Below, in pieces: positions 25,000-33,875 of a stretch of 64,000 bases of DNA (positions are counted from its first letter, which is position 1; the number at the start of each line of letters is the position of its first letter). The notes under the pieces were generated by a model. That model was not told the DNA's origin and did no database searches. It worked only from the letters and a program-made list of their open reading frames with translations. This DNA is from Candidatus Protochlamydia sp. (lineage in GTDB: Bacteria; Chlamydiota; Chlamydiia; Chlamydiales; Parachlamydiaceae): assembly GCA_013695355.1 (NCBI GenBank), contig JACDAQ010000043.1, positions 62,001 through 126,000 of the forward strand, written 5' to 3'. A program made the position numbers and the translations under genes.

Positions 25000-25734
25000 A
25001 TGAAAAAAGTAACTCTATTTTTTTCTCTCTTATTGTGTTGCTTCGTAACTTCTTACGGCTTTTCTCAAGCGTATGAAGGAAATATGGACAACAACAATGT
25101 CAATAATGCAGACCAGAGCTTCAATTTTGCTGGCGGAAATGATGGCCAGTTTGATGGACGCTATGATGGTGGACAAAATTTTGGCGGACGTTATGATAGC
25201 CAAAATTACGGCGGACAAAATTTCGGCGGACAAGTCTACGGCGGACAAAATTATAGTGGACAAGCTTACGGTGGACAGAATTATAGTGGACAAGCTTACG
25301 GTGGACAAAATTTTGGCGGACAAAATGATGGCCAAGGCCAATATGATGGACAAGCTAGCGGCGATGGATGCTGCGCAGCTCCTGCTGAAAGAGCAGTAGG
25401 CGATTGCTATTGCCTAATGTGCAAATATGAGCCTTGCTATTATAACAAATGGCATTGCAACTATTGCCCACAGTATTCTCAAAAAAGATGCTGCCGCATG
25501 GTACCTCAGTATTATGAAAAGTGCTACTGCAGATATGTTCCTCAGTACTACACAAAAACATGCTGCCGTCAGTGCCCACAGTACTACTACACAACACAGT
25601 GCCGCTATGTGCCTAAATATACTTGCGAAAAATGCTGCAGATATGTACCTAAGTACTACTACAAGCACACTTGCGCTCCAACATGCCAACCAGCATGTGC
25701 TCCAGCTTGCGCTCCAGCTTGCTGCCCTAGCTAA
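25000..25734 (+). CDS. Cys-rich Gly/Gln-repeat exported protein
   Basis: A 244-residue secreted protein in three parts. A signal peptide (VTLFFSLLLCCFVTSYGFSQ) is followed by a spacer of tandem 5-residue units (GGQNF, GGQVY, SGQAY) to about residue 125. The C-terminal 120 residues hold about 25 Cys in a repeating pattern, roughly C-x-R-Y-V-P-Q/K-Y-Y-x-K-x-C-C, and end in a CAPAC repeat. It looks like a disulfide cross-linked envelope or coat protein, comparable in principle to chlamydial Cys-rich outer membrane proteins, though not homologous to OmcA or OmcB as far as I can see. Ribosome site AGGAGG lies 7 bases upstream. A strong terminator follows. Confidence 0.88.
   Translation: MKKVTLFFSLLLCCFVTSYGFSQAYEGNMDNNNVNNADQSFNFAGGNDGQFDGRYDGGQNFGGRYDSQNYGGQNFGGQVYGGQNYSGQAYGGQNYSGQAYGGQNFGGQNDGQGQYDGQASGDGCCAAPAERAVGDCYCLMCKYEPCYYNKWHCNYCPQYSQKRCCRMVPQYYEKCYCRYVPQYYTKTCCRQCPQYYYTTQCRYVPKYTCEKCCRYVPKYYYKHTCAPTCQPACAPACAPACCPS
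25168..25330 (+). repeat. Tandem 15-bp coding repeats (GGACAA-based)
   Basis: Tandem units of about 15 bp built on GGCGGACAA / GGTGGACAA encode the GGQNF-type pentapeptides. A 30-bp pair (ending in GGACAAGCTTACGGTGGACA) is nearly perfectly duplicated. Such repeats are prone to length variation. Confidence 0.8.
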
Positions 25735-25763
25735 TTAAGGCCATGAGAGCTTTGCTTTTATTT

Positions 25764-25796
25764 GACAGGCGGCCTATGCCGCCTGTCTTTATTTTT
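25764..25796 (+). terminator. Strong rho-independent terminator
   Basis: Perfect 10-bp stem GACAGGCGGC / GCCGCCTGTC with CTAT loop, followed by TTTATTTTT. Confidence 0.92.
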
Positions 25797-26048
25797 ACTA
25801 GGGTAAGAGTGCTGGCGTTAAGGCGTTTGAATTTAAGCCGGATCTTTATAAAATCATCCAAAATTTCATGTCTGGAAATTTAATAATGCCTCCTTCTTTT
25901 CTAAAAGAAAGGGTGCGGTTAGAGATGTGTATTTCTTTTATCCCTTTTTCAATTCAAATTCATCATTACCACAAAAAAAATTTGTAAACAAAAAAACTTT
26001 TGCGTATTAATCTCCTGCCAGTTAAATCATAAAACTGATTACAACCTA

Positions 26049-26079
26049 AGAACCTGATCGAAGATTTTGAAGGTTCTAA
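26049..26079. repeat. AGAACCTG-family palindrome, short copy
   Basis: AGAACCTGATCGAAGATTTT then GAAGGTTCTAA. The inner GATCGAAGATTTT is shared with the copies at 50509 and 56711. It covers the first apparent start codon of the next frame, supporting a later start for that gene. Confidence 0.6.
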
Positions 26080-26093
26080 AAACAGAGTGCGCA

Positions 26094-26876
26094 ATGACAC
26101 ATAAATTCAATTTTTTTTCTATTATTCCCATGATTTTTTTTGGAATACTGCTAAGCAGTAATAGCTATGCAGAAAAGGGGAGCCAAGTTTTTGCAGGGCC
26201 AGAGATATATTTTGTCAAAAGAACCAAAGAAGGGGGAGTTGAGCAGCATGGCAATGTTTATGGTATCAGAGTTGGCTATGAGAGAGTTAAACGCTGCAAA
26301 ATCTATCTTGGAATTGATTTTCTGTATGCTAAAGGATGTTTAAAAGGTAAGCTTCTCGATGCCCATTTAAAATCTAATTACACAGATATAAATTTAGAAG
26401 AGCGTGTGGGATATACTTTTGAAGCAAAGTGCGGGTTCAGGCCTTCTTTGACACCTTTTATTGGCTATGGCCGAATTTGGGAAAACAATGACTATGTCCT
26501 TCCTTCACCAGCCTGTTTTCATTTTCACAATAATTTCACTTATGTTCCAGTTGGATTTCTTTCCCGTTTTTTTGCATGCCCTTCTTTAAGCATTGGACTA
26601 AATTTTAAAGCCCGCTTTATCTTGGATGGAAAAAACAAAGTTTCGAATGATCCGAATTTTGACACGATGGTGCAAAATTATGATGAAAAAATACAATATC
26701 GGGTCGAGCTGCCTTTTTGCTATAATGCATGTTTAAGTGGACATGAGATCGGCATAGATCTTATTCCTTTTTATGAATACCGCCGGTATGGAAAACGGGC
26801 TAATTTTCCATTCGATTTCCTAGAAACTAAGTTTGTCTACTATGGCGCGACACTTAAACTTGCCTATCTATTTTAA
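26094..26876 (+). CDS. Putative outer membrane beta-barrel protein
   Basis: Start set at ATG 26094, since the earlier ATG at 26067 lies in a repeat and adds residues ahead of the signal peptide (FFSIIPMIFFGILLSSNSYA). The product is about 260 residues. The mature chain alternates polar and hydrophobic residues in short strands (IYLGIDFLYA, YTFEAKCGFRPSLTPFIGYG, SIGLNFKARFIL) and ends in YLF, a terminal aromatic as required for outer-membrane insertion. Several Cys are present, as in other chlamydial outer membrane proteins. Probably an 8-12 strand barrel; substrate or ligand unknown. No -35/-10 is obvious. Confidence 0.7.
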   Translation: MTHKFNFFSIIPMIFFGILLSSNSYAEKGSQVFAGPEIYFVKRTKEGGVEQHGNVYGIRVGYERVKRCKIYLGIDFLYAKGCLKGKLLDAHLKSNYTDINLEERVGYTFEAKCGFRPSLTPFIGYGRIWENNDYVLPSPACFHFHNNFTYVPVGFLSRFFACPSLSIGLNFKARFILDGKNKVSNDPNFDTMVQNYDEKIQYRVELPFCYNACLSGHEIGIDLIPFYEYRRYGKRANFPFDFLETKFVYYGATLKLAYLF

Positions 26877-27031
26877 TGTAAATTTTGAATAAAAGCTTCC
26901 TTTCAAAATTTGCTTAAATTAAAAAAATAATTTTCTCTTGCTCCTATTGACCAATTTTTATATATAACCACACAAACCCATTATACCAACTGTGCCATTT
27001 ATATCTGGGAAATAACAAATAGGAAAAACTG

Positions 27032-27739
27032 ATGAAAAAATTGATTAAAAGAGTTTTATTATCTGCCATAGTGATGGGAGGAAGCACCTTATCCGCAAAA
27101 GATCTAGCCTTACTGACTGCTGAGGGAGAATTGTTGGATATTTTTATTGATTCTAAAGGGCAATTTGAAGAGGTCGTCGATTCGATCGGAGAATATTACC
27201 AATGCCTGGACAATATGGCGGGTCACCAAACCGACCAGGCGTTCACTCTAATTGTGTCGAATGACAAGGTGACAGTCAGGAAGAAAGAACTTTTTCGTGA
27301 TTACTATGCTCCGGTCACAAAACAAGAGAAGAAAGATATTCACTATATTGTTACAGCTCTGGCTCATGATAATTTAGTCAGTTTGGGAGCTTCAAAATCT
27401 TCCTTAAATAAAGCAGGCGAAAGAATTGAACAGCTTCATCCCTTCAAATTTTTATCTACCATTTTTACTGATGAAGAATTAAAAGCAGGGATTCACGCGA
27501 TCCGTGGCCGGATTGCTTGGGTGTGGGATGAATTTGTTGGAGGATTTATACGCGGCTTTAAAGAAGAAACAGCCAAAAAAAACATGAAAAATGAATACAT
27601 TAAAGATTTTTCATCTACCGTAGGAATTGATCCTGCTTTAATCATGCCTTCAATTCAAAGAGGGGAATGGGAAGGGCTTATTAATATTCTTATCGACACC
27701 ATTCCACGTAAAAATGACCCCAACCGTTATAATTTATAA
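27032..27739 (+). CDS. Exported protein of unknown function, operon gene 1
   Basis: A 235-residue protein with a signal peptide (LIKRVLLSAIVMGGSTLSA). The mature part is mixed alpha/beta, without Cys-rich or repeated regions except one Cys (YYQCLDNMAG). Residues 160-200 (GIHAIRGRIAWVWDEFVGGF) are amphipathic. No domain is recognised. It is the first of four closely spaced unknown genes (gap 22 bases to the next) that run into rtcA, and probably shares their transcript. Likely periplasmic. Confidence 0.7.
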   Translation: MKKLIKRVLLSAIVMGGSTLSAKDLALLTAEGELLDIFIDSKGQFEEVVDSIGEYYQCLDNMAGHQTDQAFTLIVSNDKVTVRKKELFRDYYAPVTKQEKKDIHYIVTALAHDNLVSLGASKSSLNKAGERIEQLHPFKFLSTIFTDEELKAGIHAIRGRIAWVWDEFVGGFIRGFKEETAKKNMKNEYIKDFSSTVGIDPALIMPSIQRGEWEGLINILIDTIPRKNDPNRYNL

Positions 27740-27761
27740 ATTTTAAAAAAATTCAAAACAA

Positions 27762-28055
27762 ATGGTTACCTTTATGATAAATTTAGGCGGTTATTTTTTT
27801 ATAGGTGCGCTATTGTTATTAAATTTTAATTTATTAGAAGCTAAAAACATAAATGAATTAAAATATAAAACTAATTCATCAAAAGAAATTTTATCCTCAA
27901 GAGGAAAAAAACAAGATATTTCAAAAAAAAATTCTGATTACAGACCTTCGATTAATTTTGGTCCAGGCCCTTCAGATACCGTCACCGCTCCCAAAAAGGC
28001 TCCAACCCGAAAATCAATAATTTCGTACGCTAATCGCAGCCCATTTAAAAATTAA
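27762..28055 (+). CDS. Small exported or membrane protein, operon gene 2
   Basis: A 97-residue protein with an N-terminal hydrophobic segment (LGGYFFIGALLLLNFNLLEA) that could be a signal peptide or anchor, then a basic, Ser/Lys/Pro-rich tail with no predicted fold (FGPGPSDTVTAPKKAPTRKS). Start may be at 27762 or four codons later at 27774. It is spaced 22 bases from gene 1 and 10 bases from gene 3. Unknown function. Confidence 0.6.
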   Translation: MVTFMINLGGYFFIGALLLLNFNLLEAKNINELKYKTNSSKEILSSRGKKQDISKKNSDYRPSINFGPGPSDTVTAPKKAPTRKSIISYANRSPFKN

Positions 28056-28065
28056 CAGGAACTTT

Positions 28066-29706
28066 ATGAAATCTGCCGATAATAGCCCTTATGCTTCCTT
28101 TTCAGGGGATTTTTTAAATTCTTATGGAACCGAAGAAAATAGGCATACGATTGAAGAAGGAAATTCGACTATTCAAATCGTCCCTAAGAATAGGCATAAA
28201 TGCTTATCTTTTAAAATTGATCCAAGCTGTCTAAAAGTTGCAGCTTTGGTCCTTAACTCCGGTCTATTTATCACTGCTGCAGGACTATCTATCAATGAAA
28301 GCCTGCGTGCGAAGCCAAATATTGCCCACCTTGCGATTTATGATAGTTTGATTGGATTAACAAGTTATGCTTATTGCATTGATATTTTTGCAAGTGATGC
28401 TGAATTCGAATTTCCAGTCCCAAAGTGTTTAGGTTATGGGAAAGAGACGCTCAAACTGACCGGTAAGGAAATCAACAGATTCCTATGTGCCTGGTCTTAT
28501 GCTTCAGTTTTCATAGGCACCCAAGGGCTTGACAATATCCCTCAGCATCGTTATTACACCTTGCTTTTTATTTATGCCCTTGGATGGTTAAAGTCAAAAG
28601 ATATCCATTCCCTGCTTTCATTGGAACATTCTAACTATGAGCTTAGTTCCCCTTTAGAGTCATCTGAAGAACCTATCCGTACCCTGGGGTTTTCTACACG
28701 TGATTATTCTCGACGGGCTAAAGCCTGGCTGGGGGCCACTGTTGTAGGTTCCATCGGCTTAACGGCTTTAAATTTTGCCTTTGTGCCTGCATGGGGAGAG
28801 TCCTTCCCGCCAGCCTTGAGAGAGTATGGAAAAATAGGCCTCTATCAAACAGCTATTGGGGTCTACACTGGGAGTGTTATAGGAGATTTAGCTGCAAGAG
28901 GGTTCGAGCTTGTCTTAAAACAAAAAGAGCAAAAATGTGCGACAAATTTAATTGAATCTCAACCCTCAAAACTTTTACATGCCATGCGAGTTGGCAAAAC
29001 TCTTTTTGCCCTTTTTTCTCCTTTGATGGTTAACACCCTGCTTGCTATTAGAACGCAGCCCAATACTGTATCCGACTACTGTGTAAAATTAAGCGTAGGA
29101 GGAATTTATGGGGGCAATCTTTTAATTGCCAGGGCAGAGTTTGAAAAAAAATCTTCTTTTATGCACCGAGTTTCTTTTGCTATTTATGATGAGGGCATAC
29201 CTTGCACCGAAAAGGCCAAGGCTGTAGCAAAAAAATATTTCCCTTCTATAGCTTTTTTTGGCCTACTCACTATCTATTTTAGCGTGGTGGCAGCTTTTGA
29301 TAGTGCACGGGATGATTATGCCCTTTTGACATTTTTTGTGACAATGTTTGCCTCCTTTGTGCTCACTGACTTAGTTGCTCTTGGGCGGGAACGCTTCAAA
29401 GAAGATAACTGCGTTTTTAATGAAGGGGTTTTTAGGCTTCTTTATGGCTCGGTTCCTCTGTGTATTTATTACATGTTATTATCCCATTTAATTAAAATTG
29501 GAAATCGTCATCTCAATCATGATTCACCGGCCCTTTATGGCCTGCAATTAGCCGAATGGGGGGCTTTAGGTATTAATATGGGTAACGACCGTGCCGTTTA
29601 CGCTCAGTCCGAGGTTCCGGGCATGCTGCCAATTACTTCTCCTATAGCCATGACTGAATTGACCAAATCATTTGTTGATTACGTTCTTTCTTATGCAAAT
29701 TTCTAA
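28066..29706 (+). CDS. Polytopic membrane protein with internal repeats, operon gene 3
   Basis: A 546-residue protein with about nine hydrophobic segments. The pattern of a hydrophobic pair, a short loop and then a conserved-looking Y-x-G-x-x-I/L-x-D/A-x-x-A-x-G/R segment recurs about four times (around residues 55-110, 225-285, 305-365 and 390-450; for example GLYQTAIGVYTGSVIGDLA and VKLSVGGIYGGNLLIARAE), suggesting internal duplication of a roughly 90-110 residue unit. No transporter family is recognised. The N-terminal 45 residues are hydrophilic and presumably cytoplasmic. It overlaps gene 4 by 14 bases, implying coupled translation and joint function. Confidence 0.7.
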   Translation: MKSADNSPYASFSGDFLNSYGTEENRHTIEEGNSTIQIVPKNRHKCLSFKIDPSCLKVAALVLNSGLFITAAGLSINESLRAKPNIAHLAIYDSLIGLTSYAYCIDIFASDAEFEFPVPKCLGYGKETLKLTGKEINRFLCAWSYASVFIGTQGLDNIPQHRYYTLLFIYALGWLKSKDIHSLLSLEHSNYELSSPLESSEEPIRTLGFSTRDYSRRAKAWLGATVVGSIGLTALNFAFVPAWGESFPPALREYGKIGLYQTAIGVYTGSVIGDLAARGFELVLKQKEQKCATNLIESQPSKLLHAMRVGKTLFALFSPLMVNTLLAIRTQPNTVSDYCVKLSVGGIYGGNLLIARAEFEKKSSFMHRVSFAIYDEGIPCTEKAKAVAKKYFPSIAFFGLLTIYFSVVAAFDSARDDYALLTFFVTMFASFVLTDLVALGRERFKEDNCVFNEGVFRLLYGSVPLCIYYMLLSHLIKIGNRHLNHDSPALYGLQLAEWGALGINMGNDRAVYAQSEVPGMLPITSPIAMTELTKSFVDYVLSYANF

Positions 29707-32263
29707 CTGGCTTACTGACCTTGCAACCACGCCTGCAGATTTTAAGCATAATTTTGTTAAAAAATTTTCTAATGGAAGCATAAAAGAAATTTGGATCTAC
29801 GATTTAATAGACATTTTTGGCAGATCTAATTTAGCGAAATTAGAAGGCCTGCTTCCTCAATTTGTAAATGATAAAATAAAAGAAAAATTGAATGTCCAAT
29901 CCGTAAGGTTCGAAAAAATTTTAAAAATTGCTTTTAAGGACATTATTGACAATAAACCGCTTGATTTGAAGAGTCTCGGGGTGTTTTATCAAATTTCCAT
30001 ATTGGAGGGTGAGACAATGAAGGAAATGGCCATAAAAGAAATGGCCAAATATCTATCCACCCTATCCATGCCCTTTCAGGAATCACACTACTGGAAATGT
30101 TATCAAATTCCTGCCATTGCACAAACTATGGATACATACCGCGCTAAGCTGGAAAACGCAGTGGAAGTACTTTTTCAAAAAACCAAATCCCAAGAGGAAA
30201 TGGAGCCCTTCAACCTGACATTTGAACAAGAACTTATTTTATCGCGATGTCCGGCTGTTAAAGGGCATGGAAGCGTGGTATCATTTATGCATTTGTTTTA
30301 TGGATGGACTGACAGATCGCTGGATGGATCACATTTTATAAAAGAGATTGAGTCAAATCTATATTTTGACAAATTATTACTAGGGCCAAAAAAAGAAAAC
30401 TTTTCTAAACTCAAGCTTCGGAAATTAGATGAAGCTAATGAAAAACCTCAAATTTGTTTTAGAAATTTTTTTGTAAAACAAACGTTTTATATATTATTTG
30501 AGCATCCCGATAGCCTTCTTCCTCTACCCTCTATAAAAAATGAATTGGCCCTTCTATTTTCTCAATCAATTCCATCACAACAAGATATCCTTTTTTATAT
30601 TGGTTATTTGCATACGCTAATAAAAAAAGATAGAGAGAGTTTTAATTTTAAGGAAGCGCTTTCTTTATTGCAATCGTTGGTGATAGATCGCACTACCTTG
30701 CTGTATTCTTTTCTCCATTCATCCCTCCAATTTTTTCATTTTGTGAGCAAATTCCCAATTGAAAAAGATAATGCCTCCTTTGTTTTTGAAGCGATCTATG
30801 CAATAAAACAACGCGAACATTACGATACATGGATCTATGAAAAGGCAGGAAGAAAGCCTTTTAATTTTAATTCGAAGTTTATGTCGTTTGTTAAAGAAAA
30901 AGACTTTCCAAAAGAAGAAGTTGGCCGCATTATTCTAAAATTTTTAATGACGGTTTATAAACTGGATTTGGATAGTATTTTGTTTATCAGTTTGGATGAG
31001 CACATTGAGTATTTAGAAAATACTAAAGAAGTTTTTGGCATTGACCCCCCCTTAGAAATTGCTATTAATATTTTGCTATTTCAAAGTATTACCCCTAGCG
31101 CAATAAAAATTTTTAACGAACTTGCTCAAATACGGCTGGATTTGATTGACTATTACCTCAACTCCCTGGCTATTCCCTCAGAAATTTATAATTTATTGAC
31201 TGTGAAAACTAACGAACTAATGGAATTTATTGAGTCAAATTCTAATGATAAAATAAGAAGCCGCGAAGAGAGGTTTGCTTTATATCCTTTAAAAATGATT
31301 GAATTTCTTTCTCTATTCCAATTTGCTATTTATCCAATGCGCTTCACATTTTTTTCACAATTAATTCCTTCTGGAATAAAAGAGAAAGGTTTCATTTTTA
31401 AAAATGATCTGGAGCTTCAGCGGCTGGAACCCATTAATCAAACTTTCCCGGATGGACCAGCTAGGTTTTGTTATTGGGCAGTCGATTCGCTAGGAAGGGC
31501 CTGCTTCAATGTTTCCCTGCTCAATTCCTTGCGGCAACCTAAAAGTGCCTGCCTATTTAAAATTCCTATTTTAATTACTTTAGAGCAAGTTTGGGCCAAT
31601 GATTTTTTTATACTTTTGGGTAAGTTGATTGATTCTTTTGGAAATGAAAGTTTGACTGAGAGTGAAGAGAGCGAGTTTCAAAATATAACGAATGAAAAAT
31701 TTACTCCTCCTGACGAATGTCTATTGATGGACAAAAGCCCTTCCGAAATGTTTGATGCTTTTCTTTTGCACTATCCCCACCTGGATATGCTTTTAAAAGA
31801 ACATTCTCAATTGTTTCAAAAAGATCTCAATCTGGTCAAAGGGGCCCTTTATCATTTTATTCTCTCTTTTCGCTCCATTTATAAAAAAAGCTTTTATTTG
31901 GTTTTGTGTAATGATCAATTTCACACAAAAATTAAATTATTTGAAAAAGAACAAATTCAAATAATAAATTTGGAAAAAATTTATAATAAAATTGATGTTC
32001 ATTTTGAAGAAATTTATTATAAATTTAACCAAATTGATGGTATTATTTTGGAGCAAACATTTAAATTTAATTTTGAAAATAATAATTTTGTAGTACGATT
32101 ATCTCGCGAATCTAATAAAAGTTGGATTGAAATTGACCTAGGAATTTATGAAGAGAATACCAATACTTATAAAACTATTTCTGTTTCATATGAAAATTTT
32201 TTGAACATACAACATTTTCTAAAATTAATGAATTGGCAGCTTAAAGTAGTTACCAAAGAATAG
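29693..32263 (+). CDS. Large soluble protein of unknown function, operon gene 4
   Basis: The start is the ATG at 29693 inside the end of gene 3; a TTG seven codons earlier is less likely. The product is about 856 residues with no signal peptide or clear membrane helix. It is mainly alpha-helical with many Leu/Phe/Ile and Lys/Glu residues; the last 150 residues are beta-prone (FKFNFENNNFVVRLSRES, SWIEIDLGIYEE). No motif of a known enzyme is seen. The stop is one base before the ATG of rtcA, so all five genes from 27032 may form one transcription unit. Confidence 0.72.
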   Translation: MQISNWLTDLATTPADFKHNFVKKFSNGSIKEIWIYDLIDIFGRSNLAKLEGLLPQFVNDKIKEKLNVQSVRFEKILKIAFKDIIDNKPLDLKSLGVFYQISILEGETMKEMAIKEMAKYLSTLSMPFQESHYWKCYQIPAIAQTMDTYRAKLENAVEVLFQKTKSQEEMEPFNLTFEQELILSRCPAVKGHGSVVSFMHLFYGWTDRSLDGSHFIKEIESNLYFDKLLLGPKKENFSKLKLRKLDEANEKPQICFRNFFVKQTFYILFEHPDSLLPLPSIKNELALLFSQSIPSQQDILFYIGYLHTLIKKDRESFNFKEALSLLQSLVIDRTTLLYSFLHSSLQFFHFVSKFPIEKDNASFVFEAIYAIKQREHYDTWIYEKAGRKPFNFNSKFMSFVKEKDFPKEEVGRIILKFLMTVYKLDLDSILFISLDEHIEYLENTKEVFGIDPPLEIAINILLFQSITPSAIKIFNELAQIRLDLIDYYLNSLAIPSEIYNLLTVKTNELMEFIESNSNDKIRSREERFALYPLKMIEFLSLFQFAIYPMRFTFFSQLIPSGIKEKGFIFKNDLELQRLEPINQTFPDGPARFCYWAVDSLGRACFNVSLLNSLRQPKSACLFKIPILITLEQVWANDFFILLGKLIDSFGNESLTESEESEFQNITNEKFTPPDECLLMDKSPSEMFDAFLLHYPHLDMLLKEHSQLFQKDLNLVKGALYHFILSFRSIYKKSFYLVLCNDQFHTKIKLFEKEQIQIINLEKIYNKIDVHFEEIYYKFNQIDGIILEQTFKFNFENNNFVVRLSRESNKSWIEIDLGIYEENTNTYKTISVSYENFLNIQHFLKLMNWQLKVVTKE

Positions 32264-32264
32264 C

Positions 32265-33230
32265 ATGGAGATCGACGGATCATGGGGCGAGGGGGGAGGG
32301 CAAGTTCTCAGGACGAGCATGTCTTTGGCTGCCATTTTGGGGTTTTCGATTCGCATTATCAATATCCGTTCAAAGCGTCATCCTTCCGGCCTGCAACCGC
32401 AACATTTGATGGCGTGCAGGGCAGCAGCAGCAGTTTCCAATGGCCTTCTTGAGGGCGGGATTAAAAATAGCCATGAATTGTTCTTCATCCCTTCCAAAAT
32501 AACCGGGGGAAATTATACTTTTGACATAGGAACGGCCGGAACAACTATTTTAGTGGCGCAGACACTCATTCCTATTTTGCTCCATGCAGCCAAACCAAGC
32601 ATTGTACGTATTATCGGTGGGACGCATCTTCCTAAATCTCCCAGTTATGATTACTTCGATCAAGTTTTTCTTCCGGCGATCAGATGCTTCGGTGCTGGGG
32701 TAAGTGCTAAGATGATACAACCGGGTTATTATCCGGTCGGGGGAGGTGTAGTGGAATTGCGTATTTCACCCTCAACACTTAGTGGTAATTGCGATTGGAA
32801 GGGGGATGATACACTGCATGCCATAATAAGATCATCAAAACTTCGAGAGGAAAGAAAAATTGGACAGCGTGAAGCATCCTTTTTATTCCAACGAGGCGTG
32901 CAGGATATTCGTCTAATCGATGAAAATGCTCTCTCTCAGGCCAATTCACTTACTTTATGGAGAGGGTACAGAGGTGCGTGCAACTTAGGTGAAAGAGGTA
33001 AGTTAGCGGAAAAAGTTACTGAGGAACTGTGGAATAGTTTTGAAAATGAAACGGCGGAAGTCGATGGGCATTTAGCAGACCAGCTCCTTATTTATGCGAG
33101 TCTCTCCATTGGTAAATCGTCTTATCGAACCGCTCACCATTCCTCTCATTTAAAAACGAATGGAGATATAATCAGGCAATTTTTAAAGAAAAATATCACT
33201 TTTGCGGGCGAAACTGTAAGTATTCAATGA
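32265..33230 (+). CDS. rtcA: RNA 3'-terminal phosphate cyclase
   Basis: A 321-residue RtcA-family enzyme that uses ATP to convert RNA 3'-phosphate to a 2',3'-cyclic phosphate. The family opening EIDGSWGEGGGQVLRTS is perfect, followed by RPxxGLQPQHL-type sequence (SKRHPSGLQPQHLMACRA), the GTAGTT segment and HLPKSPSYDYF. The catalytic His that is adenylated is in VDGHLADQLLIYASL (His about 269), and the C-terminal HLKTN is present. It is around 20 residues shorter than E. coli RtcA but no motif is lost. RtcB and the RtcR regulator are not seen. The one-base gap to the upstream unknown gene suggests coupled expression. Confidence 0.93.
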   Translation: MEIDGSWGEGGGQVLRTSMSLAAILGFSIRIINIRSKRHPSGLQPQHLMACRAAAAVSNGLLEGGIKNSHELFFIPSKITGGNYTFDIGTAGTTILVAQTLIPILLHAAKPSIVRIIGGTHLPKSPSYDYFDQVFLPAIRCFGAGVSAKMIQPGYYPVGGGVVELRISPSTLSGNCDWKGDDTLHAIIRSSKLREERKIGQREASFLFQRGVQDIRLIDENALSQANSLTLWRGYRGACNLGERGKLAEKVTEELWNSFENETAEVDGHLADQLLIYASLSIGKSSYRTAHHSSHLKTNGDIIRQFLKKNITFAGETVSIQ

Positions 33231-33242
33231 CATTTTATAGGT

Positions 33243-33815
33243 TTAAGGATCTTGCTTTGTCCGCAAGACATTCAAAACATTCAGTTCAGGCATCATGAGC
33301 ACCACTTTATCCAAAATGCTTTGATAAATATCCTGGGGCAGGTCACGTTTGCGGCTATAAATCCATAAATGCTGCTTGGTAGGTTCGCTGACCGCCGCGT
33401 AGCTATAGTCATCCGCTAAAACGATAATCCAGTAATCCCCATTGGGAATTCCTTTATACCTTTTTGTTACAGGATAAGAGACTTTCAGCTGCGAATTAGT
33501 CTTTGTATCTACCACCTCAACCGTCCCTTCGGCTTTTTGGACAGTATTAAAAAAATTATCCATTTGACATTGGTTAAAAACATGGATGGTTCCATCTGCT
33601 TTTTTGGTATAAATGGCAATGGGATTATGGAAGCAGGCCCGGTCCCAGGGAAATTCTAAACGTGAAATTAAATACCATGTTCCCATGTACCTGTCCAGAT
33701 CGACATGTGAAACAGATTGAAATGGATGCTCCACGAAAGGTTCTTCTGCTGAAATCGTTTCTGCGGCAGCATATGAAAAAAATGATAAAAATAAGAAAAA
33801 TAGTTGTTTTATCAT
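33243..33815 (-). CDS. blc: Lipocalin (Blc family)
   Basis: A 190-residue bacterial lipocalin with a cleavable signal peptide (LFFLFLSFFSYAAA) rather than the lipobox of E. coli Blc. The hallmark YMGTWYLISRLEFP lies at about 44-57, followed by YTKKADGTIHVFNQC and the second signature YWIIVLADDYSYAAVSEP and WIYSRKRDLP. It would bind fatty acids or lysophospholipids in the periplasm. Ribosome site AAAGGA precedes the ATG. Its stop lies only 12 bases from that of convergent rtcA, without a visible terminator. Confidence 0.92.
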   Translation of the reverse strand: MIKQLFFLFLSFFSYAAAETISAEEPFVEHPFQSVSHVDLDRYMGTWYLISRLEFPWDRACFHNPIAIYTKKADGTIHVFNQCQMDNFFNTVQKAEGTVEVVDTKTNSQLKVSYPVTKRYKGIPNGDYWIIVLADDYSYAAVSEPTKQHLWIYSRKRDLPQDIYQSILDKVVLMMPELNVLNVLRTKQDP

Positions 33816-33875
33816 GGTAGTATCCTTTTATTTTTGCATAGCATATTGCGTTTATTTTTGTTAACGAATATTAAT

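Noticed and set aside
25073-25399. Repetitive frames on both strands over the Cys-rich gene
   Set aside because: They arise from the 15-bp tandem repeat read in other frames; the signal peptide, ribosome site and Cys pattern identify the frame at 25000 as the gene.
25802-25987. Open stretch of 61 codons (AGVKAFEFKPDLYKIIQNF) after the terminator
   Set aside because: It looks protein-like but has no start codon at its head and no ribosome site; at best a remnant.
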